Shown here in pieces: positions 14,742 to 24,624 of a stretch of DNA of 64,000 nucleotides (position 1 is the stretch's first letter; every line of letters starts with the position of its first letter). Where the stretch lies: assembly GCA_965221755.1 (NCBI GenBank), contig OZ244921.1, forward strand, positions 1,798,001 to 1,862,000, in the 5' to 3' direction. The position numbers and the translations under genes were made by a program. This DNA comes from Azophilus sp965221755. Its GTDB lineage: Bacteria; Pseudomonadota; Gammaproteobacteria; Pseudomonadales; Azotimanducaceae. The notes beneath the pieces are model-generated. The model was not told the DNA's origin. It did no database searches and saw nothing but the letters and a program-made list of their open reading frames with translations.

Positions 14742-16640
14742 TTGTCTGATATGGGAAAAAATCTGCTGTTGTGGTTGATTATCGCTGCCGTGCTGCTGAC
14801 GGTGTTCAACAACTTCAGCGTCAATCCGGCACCGGAGAAGCTCAGCTACTCGCGGTTCATCGAACTGGTTCGCATGGGCGACGTGCATGAAGTCACCATC
14901 GATGGGCTGGTGATCGACGGCACCCGCAAGTCCGGGGAGAATTTCCGCGTCATCCGCCCCGACCTCTATGACCAGAAGCTGTTGGACGACCTCTACAACC
15001 ACAGCGTGGTCATTGAGGGCAAGGAGCCCGAGAAGCAGAGCTTCTGGGCGCAATTGCTGATCGCGAGCTTCCCCATTCTCATCATCATCGGCGTGTTTCT
15101 GCTCTTCATGCGGCAGATGCAGGGCGGCGCTGGCGGCCGGGGCGGGCCCATGTCGTTCGGCAAGAGCAAGGCGCGATTGCTTTCCGAGGATCAGATCAAG
15201 ACCACGTTTGCCGATGTGGCCGGCGTGGATGAGGCCAAGGAGGACGTGCAGGAGCTGGTCGAGTTCCTGCGTGATCCAAGCAAGTTCCAACGCTTGGGTG
15301 GCCGCATTCCGCGCGGCATTCTCATGGTGGGCCAGCCCGGCACCGGCAAGACGCTGCTGGCCAAGGCCATCGCCGGTGAAGCCAAGGTGCCCTTCTTTTC
15401 GATTTCCGGCTCGGATTTCGTGGAGATGTTCGTCGGCGTCGGCGCATCCCGAGTGCGCGACATGTTCGAGCAGGCCAAGAAGCAGTCGCCCTGCATCATC
15501 TTCATTGACGAGATCGACGCCGTGGGCCGGCATCGCGGCGCTGGCTTGGGCGGCGGCCATGATGAGCGCGAGCAGACGCTCAACCAGCTGCTGGTGGAAA
15601 TGGACGGCTTCGAACCCAACGACGGCATCATCGTCATCGCTGCCACCAACCGTCCGGACGTGCTCGACCCGGCTCTGCTGCGCCCAGGACGCTTTGACCG
15701 GCAAGTGGTGGTCAGCCTGCCGGACATTCGCGGACGTGAGCAGATCTTGAAGGTTCACATGCGCAAGGTGCCGCTCTCCGACGATGTGGAGGCGAGCATC
15801 ATCGCGCGCGGCACGCCGGGCTTCTCCGGCGCCGACCTGGCCAATCTGGTCAATGAGGCGGCGCTGTTCGCCGCCCGGGCCGGGAAGCGCTTGGTGGAGA
15901 TGGTGGAGTTCGAGTCCGCCAAGGACAAGATCATGATGGGGGCGGAGCGACGGTCGATGGTCATGTCCGACGAGGAGAAGCGCAACACCGCCTACCATGA
16001 GGCGGGCCACGCCATCGTCGGCAAGCTGGTGCCCGGCCATGACCCGGTTTACAAGGTCACCATCATTCCCCGGGGCCGGGCGCTGGGCGTGACCATGTTC
16101 CTGCCGGAGGAGGACCGCTACAGCCTGAGCCGCCAACGCATCAAGGCGCAGATCTGCGGCCTGTTCGGCGGCCGCATCGCCGAAGAGATGATTCTGGGCC
16201 CCGAGTTCGTCACTACGGGCGCCTCCAACGACATTGAACGCGCCACCGGGCTGTCGCGCAACATGGTCACCAAGTGGGGGCTGTCGGATAAGCTCGGCCC
16301 CTTGATGTACGACGAGGACGACGGCGAGGTCTTCCTGGGCATGTCGGCGGGCGTTAAGCCCAAGCCTCATTCGCAGCAGACCGCCCAAGCCATTGACGAG
16401 GAGGTGCGCCGAATCGTTGACGACTGCTACGCGGAGGCCAAGCGGCTGCTGACGGAGAACGAGGACAAGCTGCACCTCATGGCCGATGCGCTGATCGAGT
16501 TCGAAACCCTGCTGCCTGAGCAGATCGACGACATCATGGCCGGCGCCAAGCCCCGGCAGCCAAAGTCGCCCAAGACGGGCACGGGCAGCAAGTCCGGCTC
16601 CCCGAAACCCGCCATTGGCGGCCCGGCTGAAGAGCACTAG
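14742..16640 (+). CDS. ftsH: ATP-dependent zinc metalloprotease FtsH
   Basis: This encodes 632 aa. TTG 14742 is favoured by TGAGG 7 nt upstream; ATG 14751 (MGKNLLLWLII) matches the E. coli start. Two membrane segments (residues about 7-25 and 100-125) flank a periplasmic domain; then an AAA+ domain with GQPGTGKT (about residue 197), IIFIDEID and the second region of homology RPDVLDPALLRPGRFD, and a protease domain with HEAGH (about residue 419). It degrades misfolded and regulatory membrane proteins. In E. coli folP lies between ftsH and glmM; here it is missing. Confidence 0.97.
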   Translation: MSDMGKNLLLWLIIAAVLLTVFNNFSVNPAPEKLSYSRFIELVRMGDVHEVTIDGLVIDGTRKSGENFRVIRPDLYDQKLLDDLYNHSVVIEGKEPEKQSFWAQLLIASFPILIIIGVFLLFMRQMQGGAGGRGGPMSFGKSKARLLSEDQIKTTFADVAGVDEAKEDVQELVEFLRDPSKFQRLGGRIPRGILMVGQPGTGKTLLAKAIAGEAKVPFFSISGSDFVEMFVGVGASRVRDMFEQAKKQSPCIIFIDEIDAVGRHRGAGLGGGHDEREQTLNQLLVEMDGFEPNDGIIVIAATNRPDVLDPALLRPGRFDRQVVVSLPDIRGREQILKVHMRKVPLSDDVEASIIARGTPGFSGADLANLVNEAALFAARAGKRLVEMVEFESAKDKIMMGAERRSMVMSDEEKRNTAYHEAGHAIVGKLVPGHDPVYKVTIIPRGRALGVTMFLPEEDRYSLSRQRIKAQICGLFGGRIAEEMILGPEFVTTGASNDIERATGLSRNMVTKWGLSDKLGPLMYDEDDGEVFLGMSAGVKPKPHSQQTAQAIDEEVRRIVDDCYAEAKRLLTENEDKLHLMADALIEFETLLPEQIDDIMAGAKPRQPKSPKTGTGSKSGSPKPAIGGPAEEH

Positions 16641-16720
16641 CGAGCTTCCCCAACCCAAGGAAGCGGCGTCCTTGGCACCAACTTGGAGGCCTTTGCGGCG
16701 TTGGGCGTGATCCGGTGGGC

Positions 16721-18055
16721 GTGAGCAAAAAGCACTTTGGAACCGATGGCATCCGCGGCGCGGTCGGGCGCTTTCCCATCACTCCGGAGTTTTGCCTGCG
16801 GCTCGGCTGGGCGGTGGGCAAGGTGTTCGCGCGCCAAGGCAGCCGCCGCATTCTCATCGGCAAGGACACGCGCATCTCCGGCTACATGCTGGAGTCGGTG
16901 CTGGAGTCGGGCTTGGTTTCCGCAGGAGCGGACGTCAGCCTCATGGGGCCGATGCCGACCCCGGCGGTGGCCTACCTGACCCGTACGCTGCGGGCCGACG
17001 CGGGCATTGTGGTCAGCGCCTCCCACAATCCTTACAGCGACAACGGCATGAAGTTTTTCAACGGCGACGGCAACAAGCTCGATGACGGCGTCGAGGCGGA
17101 GATTGAGCGGCAGTTGGGCGTCGAGATGGTCTGCGCTGCCTCGGACCGGCTGGGCCGGGCATCCCGAATCGAGGACGCCGCCGGACGCTACATCGAATTC
17201 TGCAAGGCCACGGCTGGCCGCGGCTTTCGCCTGCATGGCCTGCGCATCGTGCTGGATTGCGCCCACGGCGCCACCTATCACGTCGCACCGGGGGTGTTCG
17301 AGGAGCTTGGCGCGGAAATCACCGTGGTCGGCGCCTCCCCCAACGGCTTCAACATCAATGCCGACTGCGGCTCCTCCCACCCGCAGCATCTGACGCGGAA
17401 GGTGCGGGAACTGGGCGCCGACCTGGGCATAGCCTTCGACGGCGACGGCGATCGGGTCATCATGGTCGATGCCGAGGGCGAGGTCATTGACGGTGATGAA
17501 TTGCTTTACCTGATTGCCAGCCATCGGCAGCGCCGGGGCTTGCTGCAGGGCGGCGTGGTCGGCACGGTCATGTCGAACCGCGGCTTGGAGCGGGCGCTGG
17601 CGCGCTTGGGCATTCCCTTCGCCCGTTCCGCCGTGGGCGACCGCTACGTGCTCGAGCTGTTGCGTCGGAGGGGCTGGAGCCTAGGCGGTGAGTCCTCCGG
17701 CCACATCCTCTGCCTGGACTTGACCACCACCGGCGATGGCATCGTCTCCGCCTTGCAGGCCTTGGTGCTCATGGTGGAGGCGGGCCAAGCCCTGCATGAG
17801 CTCAAGCAGGGCATGACCAAGCTGCCCCAAGCGATGGTCAACGTGGCGGTCAACGGTGCGCCGACCGCCAGTGTCTGCGAACGGGCAGCCCCGACCCTGC
17901 GCAGAAGGGAGCGGGCGCTGGGCGATGACTACCGTGTGCTGATTCGCCCTTCCGGCACGGAACCCGTGGTGCGGGTGATGGTCGAGGGCGACGATGCGGA
18001 GGACGTGGCCGCCATCGCGGAGGAGTTTGCGGTGGTCATCGAGAAAGCCGTGTAG
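16721..18055 (+). CDS. glmM: Phosphoglucosamine mutase
   Basis: This encodes 444 aa. GTG 16721 gives MSKKHFGTDGIRG, the family start; GTG 16715 adds two residues. The phosphoserine loop VVSASHNPYSDNGMKFF lies about residue 97, the Mg-binding loop FDGDGDR about 240, and the phosphate-binding RPSGTEPVVRVM near the C-terminus. It converts glucosamine-6-phosphate to glucosamine-1-phosphate for peptidoglycan and LPS. It sits between ftsH and tpiA as in many gammaproteobacteria. A weak ribosome-binding site makes the exact start uncertain. Confidence 0.96.
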   Translation: MSKKHFGTDGIRGAVGRFPITPEFCLRLGWAVGKVFARQGSRRILIGKDTRISGYMLESVLESGLVSAGADVSLMGPMPTPAVAYLTRTLRADAGIVVSASHNPYSDNGMKFFNGDGNKLDDGVEAEIERQLGVEMVCAASDRLGRASRIEDAAGRYIEFCKATAGRGFRLHGLRIVLDCAHGATYHVAPGVFEELGAEITVVGASPNGFNINADCGSSHPQHLTRKVRELGADLGIAFDGDGDRVIMVDAEGEVIDGDELLYLIASHRQRRGLLQGGVVGTVMSNRGLERALARLGIPFARSAVGDRYVLELLRRRGWSLGGESSGHILCLDLTTTGDGIVSALQALVLMVEAGQALHELKQGMTKLPQAMVNVAVNGAPTASVCERAAPTLRRRERALGDDYRVLIRPSGTEPVVRVMVEGDDAEDVAAIAEEFAVVIEKAV

Positions 18056-18094
18056 GGGTAGAATGTCTCCCCATCCCGCAGTCAAGGGTTAGCG

Positions 18095-18844
18095 ATGCGC
18101 CGTTCAATCGTTGCTGGCAATTGGAAGATGCATGGGTCGCGGGCGTCCGTGGCCGGCTTTTGCGAAGCGTTGCGCGGGGCGCGTCTTGGCGCCGAGTTGG
18201 ATGTTTTGGTTTTTCCGCCGGTGGCCTACTTGGGTCAGTTTGCCGATGGGGTTCGGGACGTCGGCGTGGCTGCGGGCGCTCAGGACCTGCACCCGGCGGC
18301 GCAGGGCGCCCACACCGGCGGCGTGTCCGGCGCCATGATTGCCGACCTCGGCGGGCGTTGGGCGCTGGCCGGGCATTCCGAACGCCGCAGCGGGCATGGC
18401 GAGAGCGATGCGCTGGTGGCGGCCAAGTTCGGCGCGGCGCTCGGCGCGGGCCTCAAGCCCATTCTCTGCGTTGGCGAGACGTTGGCGCAGCGGCAGGCCG
18501 GGGAAGCGGAGTCGGTCGTGGCCAAGCAGGTTCAGGCAGTGATCGAGGCCGTTGGCGTTGCTGGCGTTGCCCAAGGCGCGGTTGCTTATGAGCCGGTCTG
18601 GGCGATCGGCACCGGCGAGACGGCGGCGCCGGACGAGGCGGCGGCCATGCACCGCTTGGTCCGCGAGACCATTGCCGCTGCGGACGGCGCGTTGGCAGGT
18701 TCGATCCGGGTGATATACGGCGGCAGCGTCAATCCGCATAATGCCGCTGCGTTGTTCAGCGAGCCGGACATAGACGGCGGGCTGATCGGCGGCGCCTCAT
18801 TGCAGGCAGAGAGCTTTCTGGCCATAGTGGCGGCAGCTGCTTGA
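18095..18844 (+). CDS. tpiA: Triosephosphate isomerase
   Basis: This encodes 249 aa, the usual length. Catalytic Lys in AGNWKMHG, His in LAGHSERR, Glu in AYEPVWAIGTG, and the phosphate-binding GGSVNPHNA. It interconverts dihydroxyacetone phosphate and glyceraldehyde-3-phosphate in the cytoplasm. It follows glmM by 39 bp and precedes secG, an arrangement found in Pseudomonas and relatives. Confidence 0.97.
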   Translation: MRRSIVAGNWKMHGSRASVAGFCEALRGARLGAELDVLVFPPVAYLGQFADGVRDVGVAAGAQDLHPAAQGAHTGGVSGAMIADLGGRWALAGHSERRSGHGESDALVAAKFGAALGAGLKPILCVGETLAQRQAGEAESVVAKQVQAVIEAVGVAGVAQGAVAYEPVWAIGTGETAAPDEAAAMHRLVRETIAAADGALAGSIRVIYGGSVNPHNAAALFSEPDIDGGLIGGASLQAESFLAIVAAAA

Positions 18845-18886
18845 TGGTTGAAGGCGGGCAGCGAAGACAGGATAGGGGTTGCAACC

Positions 18887-19243
18887 GTGGACATCACGAC
18901 TTTTGAAACCGTTTTGATGATGCTGTTGGTGCTTGTCGCCTTGGCTTTGGGCGGCTTGGTGCTGCTGCAGCAGGGCCGCGGCGCGGACGCGGGGGCGGCG
19001 TTTGGCTCCGGTGCGTCGAACACGATGTTCGGCAGCAGCGGCTCCGCCTCCTTCCTGATCAAGGCCACGGCTTGGCTGGCGGTCGGCTTTTTCGTGATTT
19101 CCTTTGGCTTGGCTTGGTTCGCCAAGGAGCGGGCCACCGGGCTGCAGGACGTTGGCGTGCCCATCGTGGCCGATCCGGTCGAACCTTCCGAGCCATTGAC
19201 TTCCGGCGACGAGGAATTAGATTCAGGCATTCCTGACGTTTAG
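18887..19243 (+). CDS. secG: Preprotein translocase subunit SecG
   Basis: This encodes 118 aa from GTG 18887; TTG 18848 would add 13 residues unlike SecG. The signature LVLLQQGRGADAGAAFGSGASNTMFGSSGSASFL lies between two membrane helices (residues about 6-22 and 62-80), followed by an acidic tail. SecG assists SecYE in protein export. It lies after tpiA and before tRNA(Leu), as in E. coli (secG-leuU). Confidence 0.95.
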   Translation: MDITTFETVLMMLLVLVALALGGLVLLQQGRGADAGAAFGSGASNTMFGSSGSASFLIKATAWLAVGFFVISFGLAWFAKERATGLQDVGVPIVADPVEPSEPLTSGDEELDSGIPDV

Positions 19244-19284
19244 GTTCGTGGCAAGGCGCGGTCGGTGAGCCATCGCGCAACAGT

Positions 19285-19371
19285 GCCGAAGTGGCGGAAT
19301 TGGCAGACGCGCTACCTTGAGGGGGTAGTGGGCGACAGCCCGTGCGAGTTCGAGTCTCGCCTTCGGCACCA
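19285..19371 (+). tRNA. tRNA-Leu (GAG)
   Basis: An 87-nt class II tRNA with a long variable arm. Acceptor GCCGAAG pairs with CTTCGGC, the encoded end is ACCA, and the anticodon loop CTTGAGG contains GAG. The position between secG and the initiator tRNA matches leuU of E. coli. Confidence 0.95.
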
Positions 19372-19456
19372 CCGTCTTGGCCGGACTCGGTTTGGGCCGT
19401 CCCTTCGCACGCCCCTTCCAAGCCGCCGCCAACATCTCCACATGAGCCGCGCGCTG

Positions 19457-19550
19457 TGTGCGGGCTTAAGAAACATACCGGAATCTGATCTAAGCGACGA
19501 GCGCGGAGTTTCGCGCCAGCGAAACTCCATCCGCGACCGTCAGGTCGCGC
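19457..19550 (+). repeat. Dispersed hairpin repeat, copy 6
   Basis: Core TGTGCGGGCTTAAGAAACAT and CCGGAATCTGATCTAAGCG; hairpin 1 with arms GGAGTTTCGC/GCGAAACTCC, hairpin 2 with arms CGCGACC/GGTCGCG. Almost identical to copy 3. It sits between tRNA(Leu) and the initiator tRNA promoter, whose -35 begins three bases after it ends. Confidence 0.82.
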
Positions 19551-19552
19551 TG

Positions 19553-19581
19553 TTGCATAGCGTGTGCTGCTTCCCTATAAT
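19553..19581 (+). promoter_or_regulatory. Strong sigma-70-type promoter for tRNA-fMet and the rimP-nusA-infB block
   Basis: TTGCAT (19553-19558), 17-nt spacer, TATAAT (19576-19581), a perfect -10. The tRNA begins at 19597, so transcription would start a few bases before it. The promoter directly abuts the repeat copy. Confidence 0.8.
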
Positions 19582-19596
19582 CCCCACCCTTGCTAA

Positions 19597-19673
<77 letters not shown>

Positions 19674-19734
19674 AAGGATGCAGGTGCGCGTTCCTGCCGA
19701 TGGGCAAGGTAGCGCACTGTTAAGGCCCCTATGC

Positions 19735-19775
19735 GGAAAGGCCCGGTACCGGGCCTTTCCGGCCGGGGCCTTTTA
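19735..19775 (+). terminator. Long perfect inverted repeat, probable terminator or attenuator before rimP
   Basis: A 26-bp perfect palindrome, arms GGAAAGGCCCGGT and ACCGGGCCTTTCC (19735-19760), is followed by GGCCGGGGCC and TTTT. It can terminate transcripts from the tRNA promoter or act as an attenuator for the rimP-nusA operon; the run of T is short. Confidence 0.6.
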
Positions 19776-19971
19776 GTAGGTTTCGCCTCCATAGATCACT
19801 TAAGGCGGCGCAGCCGGTGATGGCGGTCCTTGAGGTGGCTTGCCCGTAAGGCGAGGCCGCCTGTTTTTGTTGGGCCGAATTTGAAGATGGGCGTGACCCG
19901 GAAGCCGCGGCGGCCTTTGCGATGAGCGCTGGCGCGGCCAAGGGGTCTAGCCCATTTTTTGTTGGTGGACT

Positions 19972-20430
19972 GTGAATCGCACGGAATTGAAGATCAGCGA
20001 GCTTGCGCAAGTGACGGTTGAGGCGACTGGCTGCGCTCTCTGGGGCGTGGAGTACCAAGCGGCTGGCAAGCGGTCGCGGCTGCGGGTTTACATCGACAAG
20101 CCCGGCGGCGTGTCGATCAGCGACTGCGAGCAGGTCAGCCACGAGCTCGGCGACTTGTTGGAGCTCGACGGCGTGGTTGGCGGCAGCTACGACCTGGAGG
20201 TCTCATCGCCCGGGCTTGACCGCATTCTGTTCAACGCGGAGCAGTATGCCGGCCACGTTGGCGACAGGGTCGATGTGCGGCTGAACTTTCCCTTTGAGGG
20301 CCGCAAACGGTTCGTCGGGCTGTTGGCCGGCGTCGAGGACGGTCAGGCGCTGGTGCGGATTGAGGATGAGGAGTACGTGCTGCCATTGGAAAACGTCCAA
20401 CGGGCTAGGGTGGTGCCAACGTTTGACTAG
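19972..20430 (+). CDS. rimP: Ribosome maturation factor RimP
   Basis: This encodes 152 aa from GTG 19972. The family segments VYIDKPGGVSISDCEQVS and YDLEVSSPGLDRILF are present. RimP assists 30S assembly. It opens the rimP-nusA-infB-rbfA-truB operon behind the initiator tRNA, exactly as in E. coli. Confidence 0.95.
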   Translation: MNRTELKISELAQVTVEATGCALWGVEYQAAGKRSRLRVYIDKPGGVSISDCEQVSHELGDLLELDGVVGGSYDLEVSSPGLDRILFNAEQYAGHVGDRVDVRLNFPFEGRKRFVGLLAGVEDGQALVRIEDEEYVLPLENVQRARVVPTFD

Positions 20431-20496
20431 TCGGCGAATTTCCGCAACGCAGCGGCAGAGGCTGGCAAGGGCGCGGTAAACAGTGCGGTAGAGAGC

Positions 20497-22029
20497 ATGT
20501 CGAAAGAGATTTTTCAGGCCATTGAAGGGGCATCGCTGGAGAAGGGCGTTTCCAAGGAGGTCATTTTTGACGCCATGGAAAGCGCCTTGGCGAGCGCCAC
20601 CAAGCGGCGCTACGACGAGGACGCCGAGTTCCGCGTTGCCATTGACCGGGAAACGGGCGACTACCGGACGTTCCGGGTGTGGACGGTGGTGGATGTGGAG
20701 CAACTTGAGGAGCCGCTCAATCCGGCCGCTGAACTCACGCCGGAGGATCCCCGGGCCGCCGGGCTGGAAATCGGCGACACCATTGAGGCGCCCGTCGAAT
20801 CCTTGGCGTTCGGCCGCATTGCCGCGCAGACCGCGAAGCAGGTCATCGTGCAGAAGGTGCGTGAGGCGGAACGGGCTCGCGTCTTTGAGGAGTACACCCC
20901 CAAGGTCGGTCAACTCGTCGGCGGCGCCGTCAAGCGGGTTGGCCGAGACAATGTGATCGTCGATCTCGGCAACAATGCCGAGGGCCTGCTCACCCGCGAG
21001 CATCTCATACCGAGGGAGACGTTTCGCATCGGCGAGCGGGTCCGGGCCATGCTGGTGGAGCTGCGCCCGGAAAACCGCGGTCCCCAGCTCATGCTGTCCC
21101 GAACCTCTCCGGAGATGCTGGCGGAGCTGTTCAAGATCGAAGTGCCGGAGATTTCAGAGGACATCATTCAGATTCGCGGTGCGGCGCGCGACCCGGGCTC
21201 CCGCGCCAAGATCGCAGTCAGCACCAACGACGGGCGGATCGATCCGGTGGGCGCCTGCGTGGGCATGCGCGGCTCTAGGGTGCAGGCGGTCTCCGGGGAG
21301 CTGGCGGGCGAGCGCATCGACATCGTGCCTTGGAACGACAATCCCGCCCAACTCACCATCAACGCCATGGCGCCCGCCGAGGTTGCCTACATCCAGATCG
21401 ACGAAGACGCCCATGCCATGAACATCGCCGTTGCCGAGGACAAGCTCGCGCAAGCCATCGGCAAGGGCGGCCAGAACGTCCGCTTGGCGAGCGACCTGAC
21501 CGGATGGACGTTGAACATCATGACCGAGCAGGAGGCCGCCGATCTGCAGGAGGCCGAGGCGGTGCGCATGGTGGATGAGTTCATGGAGTCCCTGTCCGTG
21601 GATGAGAACGTCGCCACAGTGTTGGTCGAGGAGGGCTTCACCACGCTGGAGGAGGTCGCCTACGTCGCCGAGGAGGAAATGAATGCCATCGAGGGCTTCG
21701 ATGAGGAAATCGTCGAGGAGCTTAAGAACCGGGCTCGCGACGCCTTGCTGACCCGCGCCATAGCCAGCGAGGAGGCTCGTGAGCCCAGCGAGGATCTGCT
21801 GAACATGGCCGGCATGGAACGCGACCTGGCCTATCGCCTGGCTGGACACGAGATCCTCACCATGGAGGACTTGGCGGAACTGGCGGTGGGTGAATTGCTG
21901 GAGATGATCGATGATCTCGGCGAGGAGCGGGCGGCCGAACTCATCATGACCGCCCGAGCGCCTTGGTTTGAGGAGGCGCAAGCCGATGCCGGGGATGAAT
22001 CCGGCCAAGGCGCTGGCGACGGGACCTAG
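20497..22029 (+). CDS. nusA: Transcription termination/antitermination factor NusA
   Basis: This encodes 510 aa. An N-terminal RNA-polymerase-binding domain (MSKEIFQAIEGASLEKGV) is followed by an S1 domain (about 130-200), two KH domains (with IDPVGACVGMRGSRVQAV and AIGKGGQNVRLAS) and two C-terminal acidic repeat domains, as in gammaproteobacterial NusA. It modulates pausing, termination and rRNA antitermination; the boxA site in this window's rrn leader is a target of the Nus complex. Stop and infB start are 19 nt apart. Confidence 0.97.
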   Translation: MSKEIFQAIEGASLEKGVSKEVIFDAMESALASATKRRYDEDAEFRVAIDRETGDYRTFRVWTVVDVEQLEEPLNPAAELTPEDPRAAGLEIGDTIEAPVESLAFGRIAAQTAKQVIVQKVREAERARVFEEYTPKVGQLVGGAVKRVGRDNVIVDLGNNAEGLLTREHLIPRETFRIGERVRAMLVELRPENRGPQLMLSRTSPEMLAELFKIEVPEISEDIIQIRGAARDPGSRAKIAVSTNDGRIDPVGACVGMRGSRVQAVSGELAGERIDIVPWNDNPAQLTINAMAPAEVAYIQIDEDAHAMNIAVAEDKLAQAIGKGGQNVRLASDLTGWTLNIMTEQEAADLQEAEAVRMVDEFMESLSVDENVATVLVEEGFTTLEEVAYVAEEEMNAIEGFDEEIVEELKNRARDALLTRAIASEEAREPSEDLLNMAGMERDLAYRLAGHEILTMEDLAELAVGELLEMIDDLGEERAAELIMTARAPWFEEAQADAGDESGQGAGDGT

Positions 22030-22048
22030 GGGGCGCGAGGTAAAGTCA

Positions 22049-24601
22049 ATGGCTGACGTTACGGTCGAAGAGCTTGCCGCCACGGTGAAGACGCCGGTGG
22101 AGCGTCTGCTCAAGCAGATGGCGGATGCCGGCCTGCCCCACACCAATGGACAGGAGAGCGTTTCCGAGCAGCAGAAGCACGATCTGCTCGCCCATCTGCG
22201 CAGCAGCCACGGCGCTGGCGCCACCCTGAAGCCGCGCGGCGCGATCAGCCTCAAGCGCCGTTCGGTCGGCACCGTCAAGGCGGTCAGCCAAGGCCGCACC
22301 GGCCATAAGGTCAAGGTCGAGGTGATGCGTCGGCGCACCTACGTCAAGCCGGACGAAACGGCAGCGGCGTCCGCCGCTCCGGCCGCCCGCGGGCTCTCTG
22401 CGGCGGAGCAGGAAGCGCAGCGCATCCGCGAACAGGAACAGCAGCGCAAGGAGGCGGAAGAGGAGGCCCGCCGGGCGGCGGAACTCAAGGCTGAGGAAGC
22501 CGAGCGGCTGCGCCAGGAAGAGGAGCGGCGCGCCCAGGAGGAGCAGGCCGCCAAGGCGCAGCAGCAGTCGGAGCCGCTGGGCCGGCCAGCGCGGGCCGGG
22601 GCGCAGGCCCTCAGCCCGGAGGCGGCGGCCGAAGCCCAAGCCAAGGCGCAGGCCACGGAAAAGGCGGGCAAGCGGATCAAGGGCAAGGATCGGGATCGCT
22701 CCAACCGGGATGGTTTTGGCCAGGGCCGGGCCGGACGCCGGGAGCTGTCGCTCAAGTCCGAGCGCCGCGGGCGGCGGAAGATCCGCCGGGCTCATGCGCC
22801 CATCAAGGTCGAGCAGCAGGGCGGCGAATTCAAGCCCACCGAGTTCATCGCCCGCGAAGTCGAGGTGCCGGAGATGATCACCGTCGGCGAACTCGCCCAG
22901 CGCATGACCGTCAAGGCCGGCGAAGTCATCAAGACGCTGATGGACTTGGGCTTGATGGCCACCATCAATCAAGCCATCGACCAGGATACGGCGACCACGG
23001 TGGTCGAGGTGATGGGCCACAAGGTCAAGCTCATCCATGAGGACGCCATGGAGCAGGCCTTGGAGCAGTCGCTGCGCATCGAAGGCGAGGGGGAGCCCCG
23101 GCCGCCGGTGGTGACGGTGATGGGCCACGTCGATCATGGCAAAACGTCGCTGCTGGACAGGATTCGCCACACCCGGGTGGTCAGCGGCGAAGCGGGCGGC
23201 ATCACCCAGCACATCGGCGCTTACTCCGTGGACACCGACCACGGCCGCATCTGCTTCATCGACACGCCGGGCCACGCGGCATTCACCGCCATGCGGTCGC
23301 GGGGCGCTCGGGTCACTGACATCGTGATCCTCGTGGTCGCCGCCGACGATGGCGTCATGCCGCAGACCGAGGAGGCCATTCAGCACGCCAAGGCGGCGGA
23401 TGTGCCGATCGTGGTCGCCATCAACAAGATGGACCTTGAGGGCGCGGATCCGGAACGGGTCACCAAGGAGTTGGCGGCCAAGGACGTGGCGCCGGAGGCT
23501 TGGGGCGGCGACATCCAGTTTGTCAACGTCTCCGCGGTGACCGGCGAAGGCCTCGACGGCCTGCTCGAAGCGGTGCTGCTGCAGGCCGAGATTCTGGAGC
23601 TCAAGGCGGTTCCCGATGCCTCAGCGCGGGGTGTGGTGGTGGAGTCGCGCCTTGACCGCGGTCGCGGCCCGGTGTCCACCATCCTGGTCCAGAACGGCAC
23701 TTTGAAGCGCGGCGACATCATCATTGCCGGGGAGCATCACGGCCGGGTGCGCGCCATGCTCGACGATCAGGGCGAGCAGGCCGCAAACGCCGGACCCTCG
23801 GAGCCGGTCGAGGTGCTTGGGCTGAACGGCACCCCCGCTGCGGGCGACGCCTTCTCGGTGGTCACTGACGAACGCTCCGCCCGCGAATTGGCCGAGTTTC
23901 GCCGCGACAAGACCCAGGAGCAGCGTCAAGCGATGCAGCAGGCGACCAAGCTCGACAACATGTTCGCCAGCCTCGGCGAGGGCGAAAAGCGGGTGCTCAA
24001 ATTGGTGGTCAAGGCGGACGTGCGCGGCAGCCTTGAGGCCATCTTGCAAGCCTTGGCGGAGTTGGGCAACGATGAGGTCGCGGTGAACGTGCTCGGCTCC
24101 GGCGTCGGCGGCATCACCGAAAGCGACATCAATCTGGCGCTAACCTACGGGGCCGCCGTGTTTGGATTCAACGTGCGCGCTGACGGCGCCGCCAAGGACA
24201 TCATCGAATCCGAGGGCGTGGATCTGCGCTACTACAGCGTCATCTACGAGTTGATCGACGATGTCAGGCAAGTGCTCACCGGCATGCTCGCGCCGGAGGT
24301 GCGCGAGGAGATTCTCGGCGTCGCCGAAGTGCGCGACGTGTTCAACTCGCCACGTTTGGGCCAGATTGCCGGCTGCATGGTGATCGAGGGCGCCATGCAT
24401 CGGAACAAGCCCATCCGGGTGCTGCGTGACAATGTGGTGATCTACGAAGGTGAGCTTGAATCCCTGCGGCGCTTCAAGGACGACGTCACCGAAGTGCGCC
24501 ACGGCACCGAATGCGGCATCGGGGTGCGCAACTACAATGATGTTCGGCTTGGCGACCTCATCGAGGTCTTCGAGTCGCAAGAGATCGCGCGCGCCCTTTG
24601 A
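22049..24601 (+). CDS. infB: Translation initiation factor IF-2
   Basis: This encodes 850 aa. ATG 22049 follows GCGAGG by 8 nt. The N-terminal third is charged, with long Glu/Arg/Ala stretches (around residues 115-200), then the conserved core: G1 GHVDHGKT (about residue 357), DTPGHAAF and NKMD, followed by domains II-IV to the C-terminus. IF-2 brings initiator tRNA to the 30S subunit. Internal ATG codons could make shorter forms as in E. coli, but none has an obvious ribosome-binding site. Confidence 0.97.
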   Translation: MADVTVEELAATVKTPVERLLKQMADAGLPHTNGQESVSEQQKHDLLAHLRSSHGAGATLKPRGAISLKRRSVGTVKAVSQGRTGHKVKVEVMRRRTYVKPDETAAASAAPAARGLSAAEQEAQRIREQEQQRKEAEEEARRAAELKAEEAERLRQEEERRAQEEQAAKAQQQSEPLGRPARAGAQALSPEAAAEAQAKAQATEKAGKRIKGKDRDRSNRDGFGQGRAGRRELSLKSERRGRRKIRRAHAPIKVEQQGGEFKPTEFIAREVEVPEMITVGELAQRMTVKAGEVIKTLMDLGLMATINQAIDQDTATTVVEVMGHKVKLIHEDAMEQALEQSLRIEGEGEPRPPVVTVMGHVDHGKTSLLDRIRHTRVVSGEAGGITQHIGAYSVDTDHGRICFIDTPGHAAFTAMRSRGARVTDIVILVVAADDGVMPQTEEAIQHAKAADVPIVVAINKMDLEGADPERVTKELAAKDVAPEAWGGDIQFVNVSAVTGEGLDGLLEAVLLQAEILELKAVPDASARGVVVESRLDRGRGPVSTILVQNGTLKRGDIIIAGEHHGRVRAMLDDQGEQAANAGPSEPVEVLGLNGTPAAGDAFSVVTDERSARELAEFRRDKTQEQRQAMQQATKLDNMFASLGEGEKRVLKLVVKADVRGSLEAILQALAELGNDEVAVNVLGSGVGGITESDINLALTYGAAVFGFNVRADGAAKDIIESEGVDLRYYSVIYELIDDVRQVLTGMLAPEVREEILGVAEVRDVFNSPRLGQIAGCMVIEGAMHRNKPIRVLRDNVVIYEGELESLRRFKDDVTEVRHGTECGIGVRNYNDVRLGDLIEVFESQEIARAL

Positions 24602-24624
24602 GGGCGCAGGCTTGCGAGCGGCAC

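Noticed and set aside
14685..16658. 657-codon minus-strand frame opposite ftsH
   Set aside because: Antisense shadow of ftsH; its composition (rich in Leu, His, Gln and Val) reflects reversed codons.
22046..23386. Minus-strand frame opposite infB
   Set aside because: Antisense to infB, Leu-rich low-complexity translation, no domain.
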